A stretch of DNA of 64,000 nucleotides from Nonomuraea africana (lineage in GTDB: Bacteria > Actinomycetota > Actinomycetes > Streptosporangiales > Streptosporangiaceae): NCBI RefSeq assembly GCF_014873535.1, contig NZ_JADBEF010000001.1, positions 1,922,001 through 1,986,000 on the forward strand. The letters are read 5' to 3'. This document shows positions 6,945-17,205 of the stretch, one piece after another. A model generated the notes under the pieces. It searched no databases, was not told where the DNA came from, and saw only the letters and a list, made by a program, of their open reading frames with translations. Both the position numbers and the translations under genes were made by a program. How positions within the stretch are numbered: the first letter of the stretch is position 1; the number at the start of each line of letters is the position of its first letter.

Positions 6945-8927
6945 TCATGTGACCCTGATGAAGGTGGGACCGTAGTCCTCGTCGTCCGGGCTCTCGAGCA
7001 GCGTGCGGACCTCATCGCCGTCGAGGTCGACGACCTGGATGCGGTCCCTGGGGGCGTTGTCGAACTCCCAGCAGTAGAGGTGGGTCTCGTCGTACCAGCC
7101 GAGGAGCTTGTCGCAGGAGGAGGACACCTTGCGCACCCGGTCGCCCGAGGCGCTGTCCCAGATGCACAGCTCGCCCGCTTCGCCGTCGGGGCAGCGGGTG
7201 GCGAACGTCCTGCCCGAGGGGGAGAAGATGTCCAGCACGCCGTCGGGAACTTCGCCGATGTTGACGGCGTCGCGCACCTTGTTGCCCGCGGCGTCGAAGA
7301 AGCGCAGGTCAGAACCGTAGAGGTTGACCACGCCGTTGTTCTGGCCATCCCATCTGAAGGGGCGGTTGTTCTCGCTCACCACCATGACCACGCTCGCCTT
7401 GCCCGCCGCCACGTCGACGATGACGAAGCCGAGGTTGGGCGCGTTCTCGTCCTTCGCCTGCTCGACGTTGAGCAGGATCTTCGAGCTGTCCTTCGACCAG
7501 GCGATGAGGCTGCTTTCCAGCGGGGCCTTGACGGTTTTGACGGCGGTCTTCTGCCCGCCGGCTCTCGTCTCGGTGATCTCGATGGAGTCGTACTGGTCGG
7601 CGGTGTAGTTCTTGCCGCGGCGCGCGAGAAGGCTGCCGTCGGGGGAGATCTGGGTCTCCGCGGCACCGTCATAATGGCGGAATGGGCCCGTCAGCGTGTC
7701 CCTGGCGTAGTTTTCCCACGCATGGGTGCCCTTGCCCTTGAGGTCGTAGGACGCGAGCCTGATCGGATCGTCGGGGCGCTCGAAGAGGGTGGACCGCGTA
7801 CCCGGCAGCTGCTTGGCCATGCCCTGTGTGGGCACTTCCGAGCGGGACAGGGCGACGGCCACCACCACGAGGAGCAGTGCGGTGAGCGCCGCCGCGAACC
7901 CGACGACCAGCCTTTTCCCGCGTTTCCTGGGCAGCCTCGGATAGCTCGTCCGGGGTTGGGCGGCGGTCGGCGCCCAGCCCTGCCCAGTCCCCTGTGACGG
8001 TTCGGCGGGACCTCGAGGCGGAGGGACGACCGCCTCTGGGCTCTGGCGACGCGGGGGGCCGCGGCCGGGGAAAACACGGGTGGACACCTTGGAGGCGGTG
8101 GGCTCCCGCGGCATGTCGCCGGAGGCCATCGGGTGCCGGATCAGCCGCTTGATGACCTCCTCGGCGGTGGGCCGCTGGGCGGGGTCCTTGGACAGGCAGG
8201 CGTGCACCACCCCGGCCAGCGGCTCGTCGAGATCCGAGACGTCGGGTCTCCCGTTGAGGATCCTGTTGATGACCGCGGGCATGGTGTCGCTGCCGAACGG
8301 CGCCCTGCCCGAGGCGGCGTAGGCGATGGTGCTGGCCCAGGCGAACAGGTCGGCCGCGGGCCCCACCTGGTGGCCGAGCAGCTGCTCGGGCGCTATGAAC
8401 GACGGTGTCCCGACGGGCGAGGAACTGATCGTGGAGGTGGCATCGAGTGCTCTGGCGATGCCGAAGTCGATCACTCGGGGCCCGTCGGGGGCGATGATGA
8501 CGTTGGCGGGCTTGAAGTCGCGGTGCACGATGCCCGCCTCATGGATCGCCGCCAGCGCGGTGGCGGTGCCGATCGCGAGGCGGTACAGGGCCGACCCGGT
8601 GCGCGGGCCCTGCTCCTGGACGACATGGTGCAGGGAAGGGCCTTCGATGTACTCGCTGACGATGTAGGGCCTGTCATGCTCGACACCCGTGGCGAGCACC
8701 TGTGCCGTGCAGAAGGGAGCGACCTGCTGGGCGACCCGGACCTCGCGCAGGAACCTCTCGGCGCTGACGGCATCGCCGAAACGCAGCCATTTGATCGCGA
8801 CACGCGCGCCCGTGCGGTCGGTGGCGAGGTAGACGACACCCTGGCCGCCGTCGCCGAGCCTGCCGACGATCGTGTAGTCACCGAGACTGGCCGGGTCCCC
8901 TGACCTGGGCGGATCGTAGGGTCGCAT
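6945..8927 (-). CDS. Transmembrane serine/threonine protein kinase with extracellular beta-propeller-like domain
   Basis: Receptor-type Hanks kinase, 660 residues. The cytoplasmic kinase domain (18-265) has the Gly-rich loop GRLGDGGQGVVY, Lys46 in VAIKW, the catalytic loop HRDFKPAN (D137), DFG (154-156) and the APE-like IAPEQ. A Pro-rich linker leads to one membrane helix (about 340-361). The external region of about 300 residues has repeated blocks such as SPDGSLLARRGK, WSKDSSKILLN and SPSGRTFATRC. These are typical of WD40/TolB-like propeller blades and would sense an external signal. Start ATG 8927 was chosen because the kinase domain begins directly after it, as in homologues. No linked substrate gene is apparent. 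Confidence 0.9.
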   Translation of the reverse strand: MRPYDPPRSGDPASLGDYTIVGRLGDGGQGVVYLATDRTGARVAIKWLRFGDAVSAERFLREVRVAQQVAPFCTAQVLATGVEHDRPYIVSEYIEGPSLHHVVQEQGPRTGSALYRLAIGTATALAAIHEAGIVHRDFKPANVIIAPDGPRVIDFGIARALDATSTISSSPVGTPSFIAPEQLLGHQVGPAADLFAWASTIAYAASGRAPFGSDTMPAVINRILNGRPDVSDLDEPLAGVVHACLSKDPAQRPTAEEVIKRLIRHPMASGDMPREPTASKVSTRVFPGRGPPRRQSPEAVVPPPRGPAEPSQGTGQGWAPTAAQPRTSYPRLPRKRGKRLVVGFAAALTALLLVVVAVALSRSEVPTQGMAKQLPGTRSTLFERPDDPIRLASYDLKGKGTHAWENYARDTLTGPFRHYDGAAETQISPDGSLLARRGKNYTADQYDSIEITETRAGGQKTAVKTVKAPLESSLIAWSKDSSKILLNVEQAKDENAPNLGFVIVDVAAGKASVVMVVSENNRPFRWDGQNNGVVNLYGSDLRFFDAAGNKVRDAVNIGEVPDGVLDIFSPSGRTFATRCPDGEAGELCIWDSASGDRVRKVSSSCDKLLGWYDETHLYCWEFDNAPRDRIQVVDLDGDEVRTLLESPDDEDYGPTFIRVT

Positions 8928-9055
8928 ACCTGAAATTCTCTCGCGCTTCACAACGGTTGAGCCACCGAATGTTCTTCCAGGCACGCCGTGCTCCTCGTCG
9001 TAGTGCTTGGCGGCAGTCGCCGAGACCTCGTCCGTGACACCACCGGCGGCCGATG

Positions 9056-9391
9056 TCAGGAGCTGGTGAGGATGACGAGTTGCTGGGTCGCTCGCGTCAT
9101 CGCGACATAGCGGTCGACCGCTCCTTCGATCCGGTCGAGCCCGATCCGCTCGAGCCGTTCCTGCCACGACTCGGTGAACCCGTGCCTGGCCTGGGCACGG
9201 TCCCCGACGATGGTGAAGCTCCTGGACGGGCAGCGCAGCAGCAACATCTGCCACTCCGCGTCGGTCAGTTCCTGGGCCTCGTCCACGACGATGTGCGCGA
9301 ACGGGCGGGCCAGCAGGTCCGGGTCGAGGGTGGGCAGTTCGGACTCGTCGACCAGATTTCGCTGGAGGTCCTCTCGGCGCAGCTGTGTCAC
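9056..9391 (-). pseudogene. Relic of a UvrD/HelD-like helicase (RNA polymerase recycling ATPase)
   Basis: The frame contains the Walker B region AHIVVDEAQELTDAEWQMLL, then PSRSFTIVGDRAQA. After an abrupt join it ends with the motif VI-like AVDRYVAMTRATQQLVIL. In intact HelD/HelR proteins these two blocks are separated by a long helicase domain and preceded by Walker A. Both are absent, so this is an internally deleted remnant. Confidence 0.7.
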
Positions 9392-9444
9392 GAGGCCTTC
9401 GCCGTCGTCGTCGGCCGGCCCTCATGCTCCTATCCGCTGGCGCA

Positions 9445-9597
9445 GGAAGAAACGCTCATCGGGACCGGGCCGGATGGAGGAGTGGATGCCATCACCCGCA
9501 CCGAGGCCGGCTCCTCGCCGCGTTCGCGCGCGCTGCGAACCAGCGCGAGCGCGAAGCACGACGCGATGGACCCCAGCAGGTAGTCGGTGGGCTGGGG
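9445..9597 (-). pseudogene. Possible OsmC-like protein fragment
   Basis: In one reverse frame the sequence reads PTDYLLGSIASCFALALVRS followed by ARERGEEPASVRVMAS. This resembles the segment around the first catalytic Cys of OsmC-type peroxiredoxins. It has no start and is followed by a frame change. Low certainty. Confidence 0.3.
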
Positions 9598-9621
9598 GCC
9601 GGTGTTGGGGCCTGTACGGAG

Positions 9622-10368
9622 TCAGATCTTCAGGCGGTTCGGAGGCTCCGGATCCACAAGTGGGCAGGCCTTCTGGCTGCCGGCAGTGGCGATCCTGTCG
9701 AGCCACTCGGCGAGCAGCGTGCGTTCGGCGTCGGTGAGTACGGTCACCTGGGGAAGGAGCGCTCGCAGCGCGACAGCCCTGTTGACCGGCTGCGCATCCG
9801 CCGGTGTCGACTGTGGGGCGCCGGTGGTGACCGCCGCAATGACGGCCTCGCGTGACATCGCTGACAGGCCGGGATCCCGCCGTTCCTCGGGGATGGCGAT
9901 GAGGGTGAGGGTGGTGCCGCAGCCCGCCGAGTGGATCATGTGCGCGGCGCGCTCCTCGCTCACCCGCAGCCGGCCCGCCAAGGCGATGCGCCGTACCTGC
10001 TTGGCGAGCACCTCCGCGGCGGCGCGAGCGGCGGGCGACTCGATGCCGGGGCGTGGCTCGCCGTAGATGAGCGTGTAGAGGGCCGGGTTGGCCAGGCCGA
10101 AGCCGACGTGCAGGTCCCAGCCGTGCCGTAGGTCCTCGACGGGATCGTCGCTCTCGCCCAGCGACGTCTTGCTCCGCAGGTACTCCTGGAAGCCGTGGCC
10201 GGCGACCGCGTCGAGCAGGCCGCTCTTGTCGCCGAAGATCCGGTAGATGGTCGGGGCCTGGACGTTGGCCGCGGTGGAGACCGCCCGGGTGGAGATCGCC
10301 TCGCGTCCACCCTCCGCGAGCAGGGCGGAGGCGGCGGCGATGATGCGGTCCCTGGTGGTCTCAGCCAT
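9622..10368 (-). CDS. TetR-family transcriptional regulator
   Basis: 248 residues. The N-terminal HTH spans about residues 5-50 (TRDRIIAAASALLAEGG, then TRAVSTAANVQAPTIYRIFG). The long C-terminal ligand domain carries an extra acidic tail, longer than the usual length of about 200 residues. It is divergently transcribed from the SDR oxidoreductase at 10469 with 100 bp between them, the classic layout for a local repressor. Three copies of GTTAGCG in the gap are candidate operator half-sites. Confidence 0.9.
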   Translation of the reverse strand: MAETTRDRIIAAASALLAEGGREAISTRAVSTAANVQAPTIYRIFGDKSGLLDAVAGHGFQEYLRSKTSLGESDDPVEDLRHGWDLHVGFGLANPALYTLIYGEPRPGIESPAARAAAEVLAKQVRRIALAGRLRVSEERAAHMIHSAGCGTTLTLIAIPEERRDPGLSAMSREAVIAAVTTGAPQSTPADAQPVNRAVALRALLPQVTVLTDAERTLLAEWLDRIATAGSQKACPLVDPEPPNRLKI

Positions 10369-10391
10369 GCTATCGACGATAACAGATTCTA

Positions 10392-10435
10392 GTTAGCGAC
10401 TTGACGTTAGCGTTGATGTCATGGTTTTGTTAGCG
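10392..10435. promoter_or_regulatory. Triple GTTAGCG repeat in a divergent promoter
   Basis: GTTAGCG occurs at 10392-10398, 10406-10412 and 10429-10435, spaced 14 and 23 bp, all in the same orientation. The copies lie between tetR (9622) and the SDR gene (10469). Direct repeats are unusual for a TetR dimer, which normally binds a palindrome. Confidence 0.45.
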
Positions 10436-10468
10436 GCGTAAGCGCAACGGCTCAGCCGAGGAGTTCCC

Positions 10469-11206
10469 ATGACCGACATCCAGCGCCGTGTCGCCGTCGT
10501 CACCGGCGGATCCCGAGGAATCGGCCGCGCCGCAGCCGAGCGGCTCGCTGCCGACGGCCAGGCCGTCGTCATCGCCTACGCCGGCAACGACGTCGCGGCC
10601 AAGGCAACGGTCGCGGCCATCGAAGCCCGTGGCGGCAACGCCATCGCGGTCAAGGCGGACGTCGCCGACGAGACAGCCGTCGCCCACCTCTTCGACACGG
10701 CCGAGACGACCTACGGCGGTGTCGATGTCGTCGTCCACGCCGCCGGCGTCATGGTGCTGTCGCCGGTCGCCGAGATCGATCTCGGCGCCCTCGACCGCAT
10801 GCACCGCACCAACATCCGCGGCACGTTCGTCGTCAACCAGCAGGCCGCCCGCCGCATGAGGGATGGCGGCGCCGTCATCAACTTCTCCACCTCGGTGACC
10901 AGACTGGCTCTGCCCACCTACGCCGCCTACGCCGCCAGCAAGGCGGCCGTCGAGGCGATCAGCATGGTGCTCGCCAAAGAGCTGCGTGGCCGCGACATCA
11001 CCGTCAACGCCGTCGCCCCCGGGCCGACCGCCACCGACCTGTTCCTGGACGGCAAGGACGAGGCGACCATCGAGCGGATGGCCAAGATGAACCCGCTCGA
11101 GCGGCTCGGCACTCCCACCGACATCGCCGAGGTCGTCTCCTTCCTCGCCGGACCGGCCCGCTGGATCAACGGCCAGACCCTCTACGCCAACGGCGGCGCC
11201 GCCTAG
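10469..11206 (+). CDS. Short-chain dehydrogenase/reductase (classical SDR)
   Basis: 245-residue NAD(P)H-dependent oxidoreductase. The cofactor motif TGGSRGIG is at residues 11-18, HAAG replaces the usual NNAG, the active-site serine lies in NFSTS, and the catalytic pair is YAAYAASK. The C-terminal PLERLGTPTDIAEVVSFL and NGQTLYANGG blocks are typical of FabG-like carbonyl reductases. An aldehyde or ketone is the likely substrate. Start ATG 10469 follows GAGGAGTTCCC. Probably repressed by the divergent TetR. Confidence 0.92.
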   Translation: MTDIQRRVAVVTGGSRGIGRAAAERLAADGQAVVIAYAGNDVAAKATVAAIEARGGNAIAVKADVADETAVAHLFDTAETTYGGVDVVVHAAGVMVLSPVAEIDLGALDRMHRTNIRGTFVVNQQAARRMRDGGAVINFSTSVTRLALPTYAAYAASKAAVEAISMVLAKELRGRDITVNAVAPGPTATDLFLDGKDEATIERMAKMNPLERLGTPTDIAEVVSFLAGPARWINGQTLYANGGAA

Positions 11207-11207
11207 G

Positions 11208-11843
11208 ACCGTCGAGCTCGACGTCGCCTCACAGGATTCGGTGGACGCCGCGATCGCCGCCGTCCTCAGCGAGCAAGGCGGCTTCGACGTCATCGTGCAC
11301 AACGCCGGGCACATGGTCACAGGACCCACCGAGGCGTTCACCCCGGAGGAACTGGCCGCCGTCTACGACACCAACGTGCTCGGCACCCAGCGGGTCAACC
11401 GGGCCGCCCTGCCGTACCTGCGCCGACAGCGGCACGGCCTGCTCGTCTGGGTCGGCAGTACCAGCACCCGCGGCGGCACCTCGCCGTACCTCGCGCCCTA
11501 CTTCGCCGCCAAGGCCGGTACGGACGCGCTCGCCGTCAGCTACGCCGCCGAGCTGGCCCGCTTCGGCATCGAGACCTCCATGGTGGTGCCCGGGGCTTTC
11601 ACCTCCGGCACCAACCACTTCGCCAACGGCGGCCGCCCCGCCGACATCGGCACCGTCGCCGCGTACGACAAGCACTACGCAGGACTCATGGAGCAGGTCG
11701 GCCAGCGGCTGGCCGCCCTCACCCCGGCCGACGCCGACGTGTCGATGGTCGCCGACGCCATCGTCGCGATCGTCGACGCGCCTGCGGGCACCCGCCCGTT
11801 CCGCGTCCACGTCGACCCCGCCAACGACGGATCCGCCGGCCGG
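11208..11843 (+). pseudogene. Second SDR, truncated at both ends
   Basis: Immediately after the first SDR stop, a frame begins mid-domain with TVELDVASQDSVDAA. It continues through VIVHNAGHM, the active-site region and YFAAKAGTDALAVSYAAEL. The Rossmann TGxxxGxG region (about 60 residues) is absent. At the 3' side the frame loses similarity after HVDPANDGS, where the convergent hydrolase gene begins. It is a deletion relic of a separate SDR and cannot bind NAD(P). Confidence 0.7.
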
Positions 11844-11853
11844 CGCTCTCGAG

Positions 11854-13372
<1,519 letters not shown>

Positions 13373-13529
13373 CATCCCACTGCCGCGGTCAGGGCCTGTC
13401 CCGCCGTCCTGGACCGCGCGGCGCTGGACGCGCCGCCCGAGGAGCAGGTGCTGGCGGACAAGCGCCGCGGCAGCCGCGCGCTCCACTTGCCGATGGTGGT
13501 GAGCCCGATCGTCATGGCCTGCAACCTGC

Positions 13530-13625
13530 TTCATCGGGACGTCGGAGCCTGCGAACGCGGTCACGCCCTGGATGAAGTCCCGCACCCCGGCCCCCCGAAC
13601 CGTTGGCCCGGTAGTCGATGAATGA
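13530..13625 (-). pseudogene. Fragment of a phosphate-binding protein (PstS-like)
   Basis: The reverse strand reads YRANGSG and then, after a +1 shift in a run of six G, GAGVRDFIQGVTAFAGSDVP. This is the conserved phosphate-binding N-terminal segment of PstS. Nothing else of the gene is present. It lies in a 690-bp stretch (13373-14061) with no intact gene. Confidence 0.6.
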
Positions 13626-13717
13626 TCAGAAGCAGTTCGGCAATGCCGGCCACAACTCGGTCTACCTCGCCGATCGACTGGGGCTCGTACCGAGCGGGTC
13701 GCTGCGGCGTATAGCGC

Positions 13718-13866
13718 GAGCACCTGAACGACGAGTGGATCAAGCCGGGTGTACACCTGCTCGCCGCGGAGGCGGACGTGCGGCCGCTGCTGCGCCTCCT
13801 CGCTCACCACGCCACGCAGGATCGGGTGCTGTGCGAGGTGAAGCGCGCCTTCCGCAAGAAGGACTG
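13718..13866 (+). pseudogene. Unrecognised coding relic
   Basis: About 50 codons with strong coding character: EHLNDEWIKPGVHLLAAEAD, then VRPLLRLLAHHATQDRVLCE. There is no start, no ribosome site, and composition breaks down after KKDC. I cannot assign a family. Confidence 0.3.
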
Positions 13867-14061
13867 TTCACCGCACCCGACAGGCGGCGCAGCTCGGACG
13901 GGAGCTGACCGCACCCACGGGGCCGACCGGTGGCCCGGCGAGGGCCCTGCAGCCGGCCGCGTCGGGCGTCTGGGTGAAACTCGTGTAGTTCACCTCCCCA
14001 AGGCTGTGACGTACGAGAGCCTGGAGTCGGGTCTGACTGCCAGTGAAGCCATGCCGAGCGG

Positions 14062-14868
14062 TCAGTGTGCTGGAGCGCCCAGGGACGCGGTGATCACTAT
14101 CGCGACCGCCACGGACTGGTGCCTGTCGGGAGGAATGAGCTCTTTCATCAGCCTGATCACGCCGGGAGTGAAGAGGGGGTAGAGGGCGCAGTCGTCGATG
14201 CTCATGGGCTGCCGGTGCGGTATCCGGATGTCCTGGAAACCGGCCCTTTCCAGCTTGGTGATGAAGTCGCCCTCGGCCAGCGCGCCGGCGACGCACCCGG
14301 CCCAGGCGGCAGGCTGGGTGAGGATCTCCGGCGGCAGGTCGTCCTGCCTGACGGTGAGGTCGGAGACGCACAACCCGCCGCCGGGCCGTAGCACCCGTGC
14401 GCACTCGGCCAGGACCCTGGCCTTCCTCGACGACAGGTTGATGACGCCGTTGGAAATGATCAGATCCACGCTGTCGTTCGACAGCGGGATGGCCTCCATC
14501 TCGCCCTCCAGCGGCTCCACGTTCTCGAGGCCGGCTTCGCGGGCCGCGCCGCTGGTGCGCGCCAGCATTTCGGGGAGGAAGTCGAGGGCGATCACGTGGC
14601 CGGACGGGCCGGTGCGCCTGGCGGCGAGTATCGTGTCGATGCCGCCGCCGCATCCCACGTCGAGGACGGTTTCGCCGGGCCGTACATCAGCGAAGCGCAG
14701 GTGGTCGGCCACGCCGAGCGCGCGCTGGACGGCCGACAGGGGTATCCCGGCCAGGTCCTCGGGGCGGTAGAGCTTGCGGGCCACGGCGGCCGTCGTCGGG
14801 GGCACGTTCCGATAGGCGTCGCGAACCAGTGCTTTCACCTCGGCGCCGTGCATCAGATCCCGGTTCAT
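14062..14868 (-). CDS. ArsM-like SAM-dependent methyltransferase
   Basis: 268 residues. Motif I is VLDVGCGGGIDT, then VIALDFLPEML for the ribose-binding acid, LIISNGVINL as motif II, and the ArsM-type WAGCVAGALAEGDF block. These are features of arsenite methyltransferases. Only part of the As(III)-binding Cys pattern is evident, so the substrate may differ. ATG 14868 overlaps the anti-sigma stop (ATGA), making it the third gene of a sigma/anti-sigma/methyltransferase operon. The context implies induction with that sigma factor under thiol, metal or redox stress (inference). Confidence 0.8.
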   Translation of the reverse strand: MNRDLMHGAEVKALVRDAYRNVPPTTAAVARKLYRPEDLAGIPLSAVQRALGVADHLRFADVRPGETVLDVGCGGGIDTILAARRTGPSGHVIALDFLPEMLARTSGAAREAGLENVEPLEGEMEAIPLSNDSVDLIISNGVINLSSRKARVLAECARVLRPGGGLCVSDLTVRQDDLPPEILTQPAAWAGCVAGALAEGDFITKLERAGFQDIRIPHRQPMSIDDCALYPLFTPGVIRLMKELIPPDRHQSVAVAIVITASLGAPAH

Positions 14869-15095
14869 GGGCCCAATTCCTCTAGCGTGTCGTTCAGGCG
14901 GCGCAGGATGTCCGTGGGTATGACCTCGCCGCCCGCGCGAGCCAGGAAGCGCCGCAGTTCGACGGCGAACTCCAGTTCGCCGCAGCAGCGCCGGCAGCGT
15001 CGCAGGTGCTCCTCCACGGTCGTCCGGTCCACCTCGTCGAGAACGGCGTCGAGGTAGTCCCAGAGCTGCCGTACCGCTTCGGCGCAACTGATCAT
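14865..15095 (-). CDS. Zinc-binding anti-sigma factor (ZAS, RsrA-like)
   Basis: 76 residues, a complete small ZAS protein. It has an N-terminal helix with Cys4 and the signature HLRRCRRC (HxxxCxxC), which binds zinc and, in RsrA relatives, releases the sigma factor when the cysteines are oxidised. ATG 15095 overlaps the sigma stop by ATGA, and its own stop overlaps the methyltransferase start. The partner is therefore the ECF sigma at 15092-15682. Confidence 0.88.
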   Translation of the reverse strand: MISCAEAVRQLWDYLDAVLDEVDRTTVEEHLRRCRRCCGELEFAVELRRFLARAGGEVIPTDILRRLNDTLEELGP

Positions 15096-15682
15096 CGCGC
15101 GTCCTTCCTCAGCAGGCCGCTCTCCTCCGCGTACTCCCACATCTGCTTCTCGAACAGCTTGCGGCCGCGGTGGAGGCGGGCGAGCACGGTTCCAAGCGGT
15201 ACGGCCAGCATGTTCGCGACCTCCTTGACGAGAAACCCCTCCATGTAGACCAGGACGAGCGGGGTGCGGTACAGCAGCGGCAGCCTCATCAGCACCGCCC
15301 GTACGTCCTCGCGCCCGAACTCCTGGAGGAAGTCCAGGTGGAGCGAGTCGGAGTAGGGAAACGGATCCTCATAGGCGATCTTGCGGTAGAGGGAGAACCG
15401 CTCGGCCTCGTCGAAGTCGACCTGGCTCGGCCGTCTCGCCTTCGCCCGGCCATGGTCGTAGCAGCAGTGGATGAGGATGCTCTTGAGCCACGCGGGCCCC
15501 GCTGCCACCTCGCTCAACTGGTCGAACCGCTGGAAGGCCTTCAGCATGCAGTCCTGTAGCGCGTCCTCGGCGTCATCGCCGACGAGGCTCCTGGCGATCG
15601 AGTAGAGACGGGGGAGCTGTCCTCTTACGAGTGTTCGGAAGCTTTCCGTCCGATCGGTCCGGGCGACGTGAACCGGCCCCAT
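15092..15682 (-). CDS. ECF sigma factor, SigR/RpoE-like
   Basis: 196 residues. Region 2 (LYSIARSLVGDDAEDALQDC, then LKAFQRF) and region 4 (LMRLPLLYRTPLVLVYMEGF with VPLGTVLARLHRGRKLFEK) are both complete. The linkage to a ZAS protein places it with the redox-responsive SigR/SigH group. ATG 15682. Its upstream gap contains the inverted repeat TTATTGCAC...GTGCAATAA. The expected regulon includes this operon and possibly the divergent membrane gene. Confidence 0.92.
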   Translation of the reverse strand: MGPVHVARTDRTESFRTLVRGQLPRLYSIARSLVGDDAEDALQDCMLKAFQRFDQLSEVAAGPAWLKSILIHCCYDHGRAKARRPSQVDFDEAERFSLYRKIAYEDPFPYSDSLHLDFLQEFGREDVRAVLMRLPLLYRTPLVLVYMEGFLVKEVANMLAVPLGTVLARLHRGRKLFEKQMWEYAEESGLLRKDAR

Positions 15683-15709
15683 AGTGCTTGGACGCTCTCC
15701 GCGGCGCGT

Positions 15710-15747
15710 TTATTGCACCTGCGCCACCTGCCGTCCGCGTGCAATAA
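15710..15747. promoter_or_regulatory. Inverted repeat between the sigma operon and a divergent membrane gene
   Basis: TTATTGCAC (15710-15718) and GTGCAATAA (15739-15747) form a perfect 9-bp inverted repeat with a 20-nt spacer. The centre-to-centre distance of 29 bp is close to three helical turns. It is AT-rich against a GC-rich background and is a candidate operator. Confidence 0.45.
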
Positions 15748-15811
15748 CCGCGGGTGGTTCAGCGTCTTAGCTGGTCAGAAATGGTTTCGCCGAAGGCATA
15801 GGAGGGAAGCC

Positions 15812-16309
15812 GTGTCCAGAATCGCTCATCACCGCCCCGTGGCCTTCGCGGTGCCTGGTTCGCTGCGCCTTGGCGCGGCGCTCATGGCTCTGGCCGGCCT
15901 CGCGTTCGTCGGCTACGCGGTGATCTTCTTCGTCCGCAACTTCACCGGAGCGTTCCTGGAGCTGGGGATCGGGCCCGGCGAGGTGGACGTCGGCCGGAGC
16001 GAGATCCGCGCGTTCAGTCCCGACCTCTACAACTACGTCTCGCACCTGCACATCGCCGTCTCCGGGTTCATCGCCGCGGCAGGGCTGGCGACCGCGTCGC
16101 TCGCCTGGTTCGGGGTACGGCGCGGCGAGCTGTGGGCCTACGTCACCGCCATCGTCGTGCCCGTGGTCGGGCTGGTCGTAGCCCTACCCGCGCACTACCC
16201 GTACGGCTTCGCCACCTTGGGCCATCTCGGCCCCATCTACCTCGCCACCGCCATCTTCGTCGCCGGAGCGCTGGTCGCCCTCGGCCCGCTGCTGAAAGCA
16301 CGGCGGTGA
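15812..16309 (+). CDS. Four-helix membrane protein of unknown function
   Basis: 165 residues with four evident membrane helices (about 18-40, 68-92, 98-125 and 137-160). A loop of some 30 residues after helix 1 carries acidic and polar residues (GPGEVDVGRSEIRAFSP). GTG 15812 is supported by ATAGGAGGGAAG. It resembles DoxX/DUF-type four-helix proteins, but I cannot name the family. Divergent from the sigma operon. Confidence 0.7.
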   Translation: MSRIAHHRPVAFAVPGSLRLGAALMALAGLAFVGYAVIFFVRNFTGAFLELGIGPGEVDVGRSEIRAFSPDLYNYVSHLHIAVSGFIAAAGLATASLAWFGVRRGELWAYVTAIVVPVVGLVVALPAHYPYGFATLGHLGPIYLATAIFVAGALVALGPLLKARR

Positions 16310-16325
16310 GCACGCCGGACCTCGT

Positions 16326-16356
16326 GGGTGCCCAAGGGTGATCCCCAAGGGCACCC
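16326..16356 (+). terminator. Hairpin after the membrane gene
   Basis: GGGTGCCC (16326-16333) pairs with GGGCACCC (16349-16356) across a 15-nt loop, 17 bp after the stop at 16309. No T-run. Confidence 0.4.
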
Positions 16357-16460
16357 GAACACAGATCGGCTCCTGCCAACGAGCGGCCAGGCCCCGGAAA
16401 CGTGTACCGCACTGCTCGTGGCACATCTTCAGGTGTGGCATCACAATGGGAGACAAGCAC

Positions 16461-17040
16461 CTACGAGGGAGCGCTTCCAGGAGATCGGGAGCGAGCGTAC
16501 GGACGGCATGAGCCCGGGCTGGCAGGCCATGTTCGCACTCGTCCCCCTGGACAAGGGCGAGACGTCTGCGGGACCTTCTTGCGCGCCCGGTTGAGCCGGG
16601 AGCGGACGGTCCCGACCGGGACGTCCAGCCCCTCGGCCACCTCCTCGTACGTCAACCCCGCCCACGCCACCGGCAGCAGCGCGTCCCGTTCGCCGGTGCG
16701 TAACCCGGCCAGGGCCGCCACCAGCGGCCTGTTGACCGCGAGCGTGCTCACGCCGTCCTCCACCGGGCCGCCGGTGACCTCTGCCGGGCCCACGCCGCCG
16801 CGCGCGTACGCCCGGTAGCGGGCCACCTCGCGCCGCCGCCTCTTGCGGATCTCGTTCGAGGCGATGCCGTACAACCAGGGTCGGGCGTCGGCCTGGCCGG
16901 GCTGGTAGCGGTGCCGGTGCTCGAACGCGGCCAGGAACGTCTCGGACACCATGTCATCGGCCGCGTAGCGGTGCAGGGCCGGAGCATGCCGGCCGAACAG
17001 TACGGCGAACGCCTCCGGCTCCCGCAGCAGCTGTCGTCCC
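16461..17040 (-). pseudogene. Degenerate ECF sigma factor
   Basis: One reverse frame reads LLREPEAFAVLFGRHAPALH then RYAADDMVSETFLAAF, and later LTYEEVAEGLDVPVGTVRSR, i.e. sigma regions 2 and 4. Several residues normally present between HRY and ADD are missing. The frame is closed upstream by a stop without a plausible start before the middle of region 2. The C-terminus runs into an unrelated Arg/Ser/Pro-rich tail. It is probably a relic. An open frame from ATG 16952 could give only a truncated protein. Confidence 0.65.
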
Positions 17041-17205
17041 TCGAGAGGGTGGCCGCAAGCTGCTCATATCCAGCTAAGCAGTCGCGAAGCATCTACCGTG
17101 CTCGGGCAGCTGGCTAGGTGGGAGACACCAAGATGGCTGCGATGGTACGCCCTGTTGGAGGACCCACGGGGCAGGGTCTGCCGAGTTGATGGCGGGTGAG
17201 CCGAA

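Noticed and set aside
9425..9428. Extending the kinase start upstream toward 9425
   Set aside because: The extra residues have no kinase character and overlap the helicase relic. ATG 8927 directly precedes the kinase domain.
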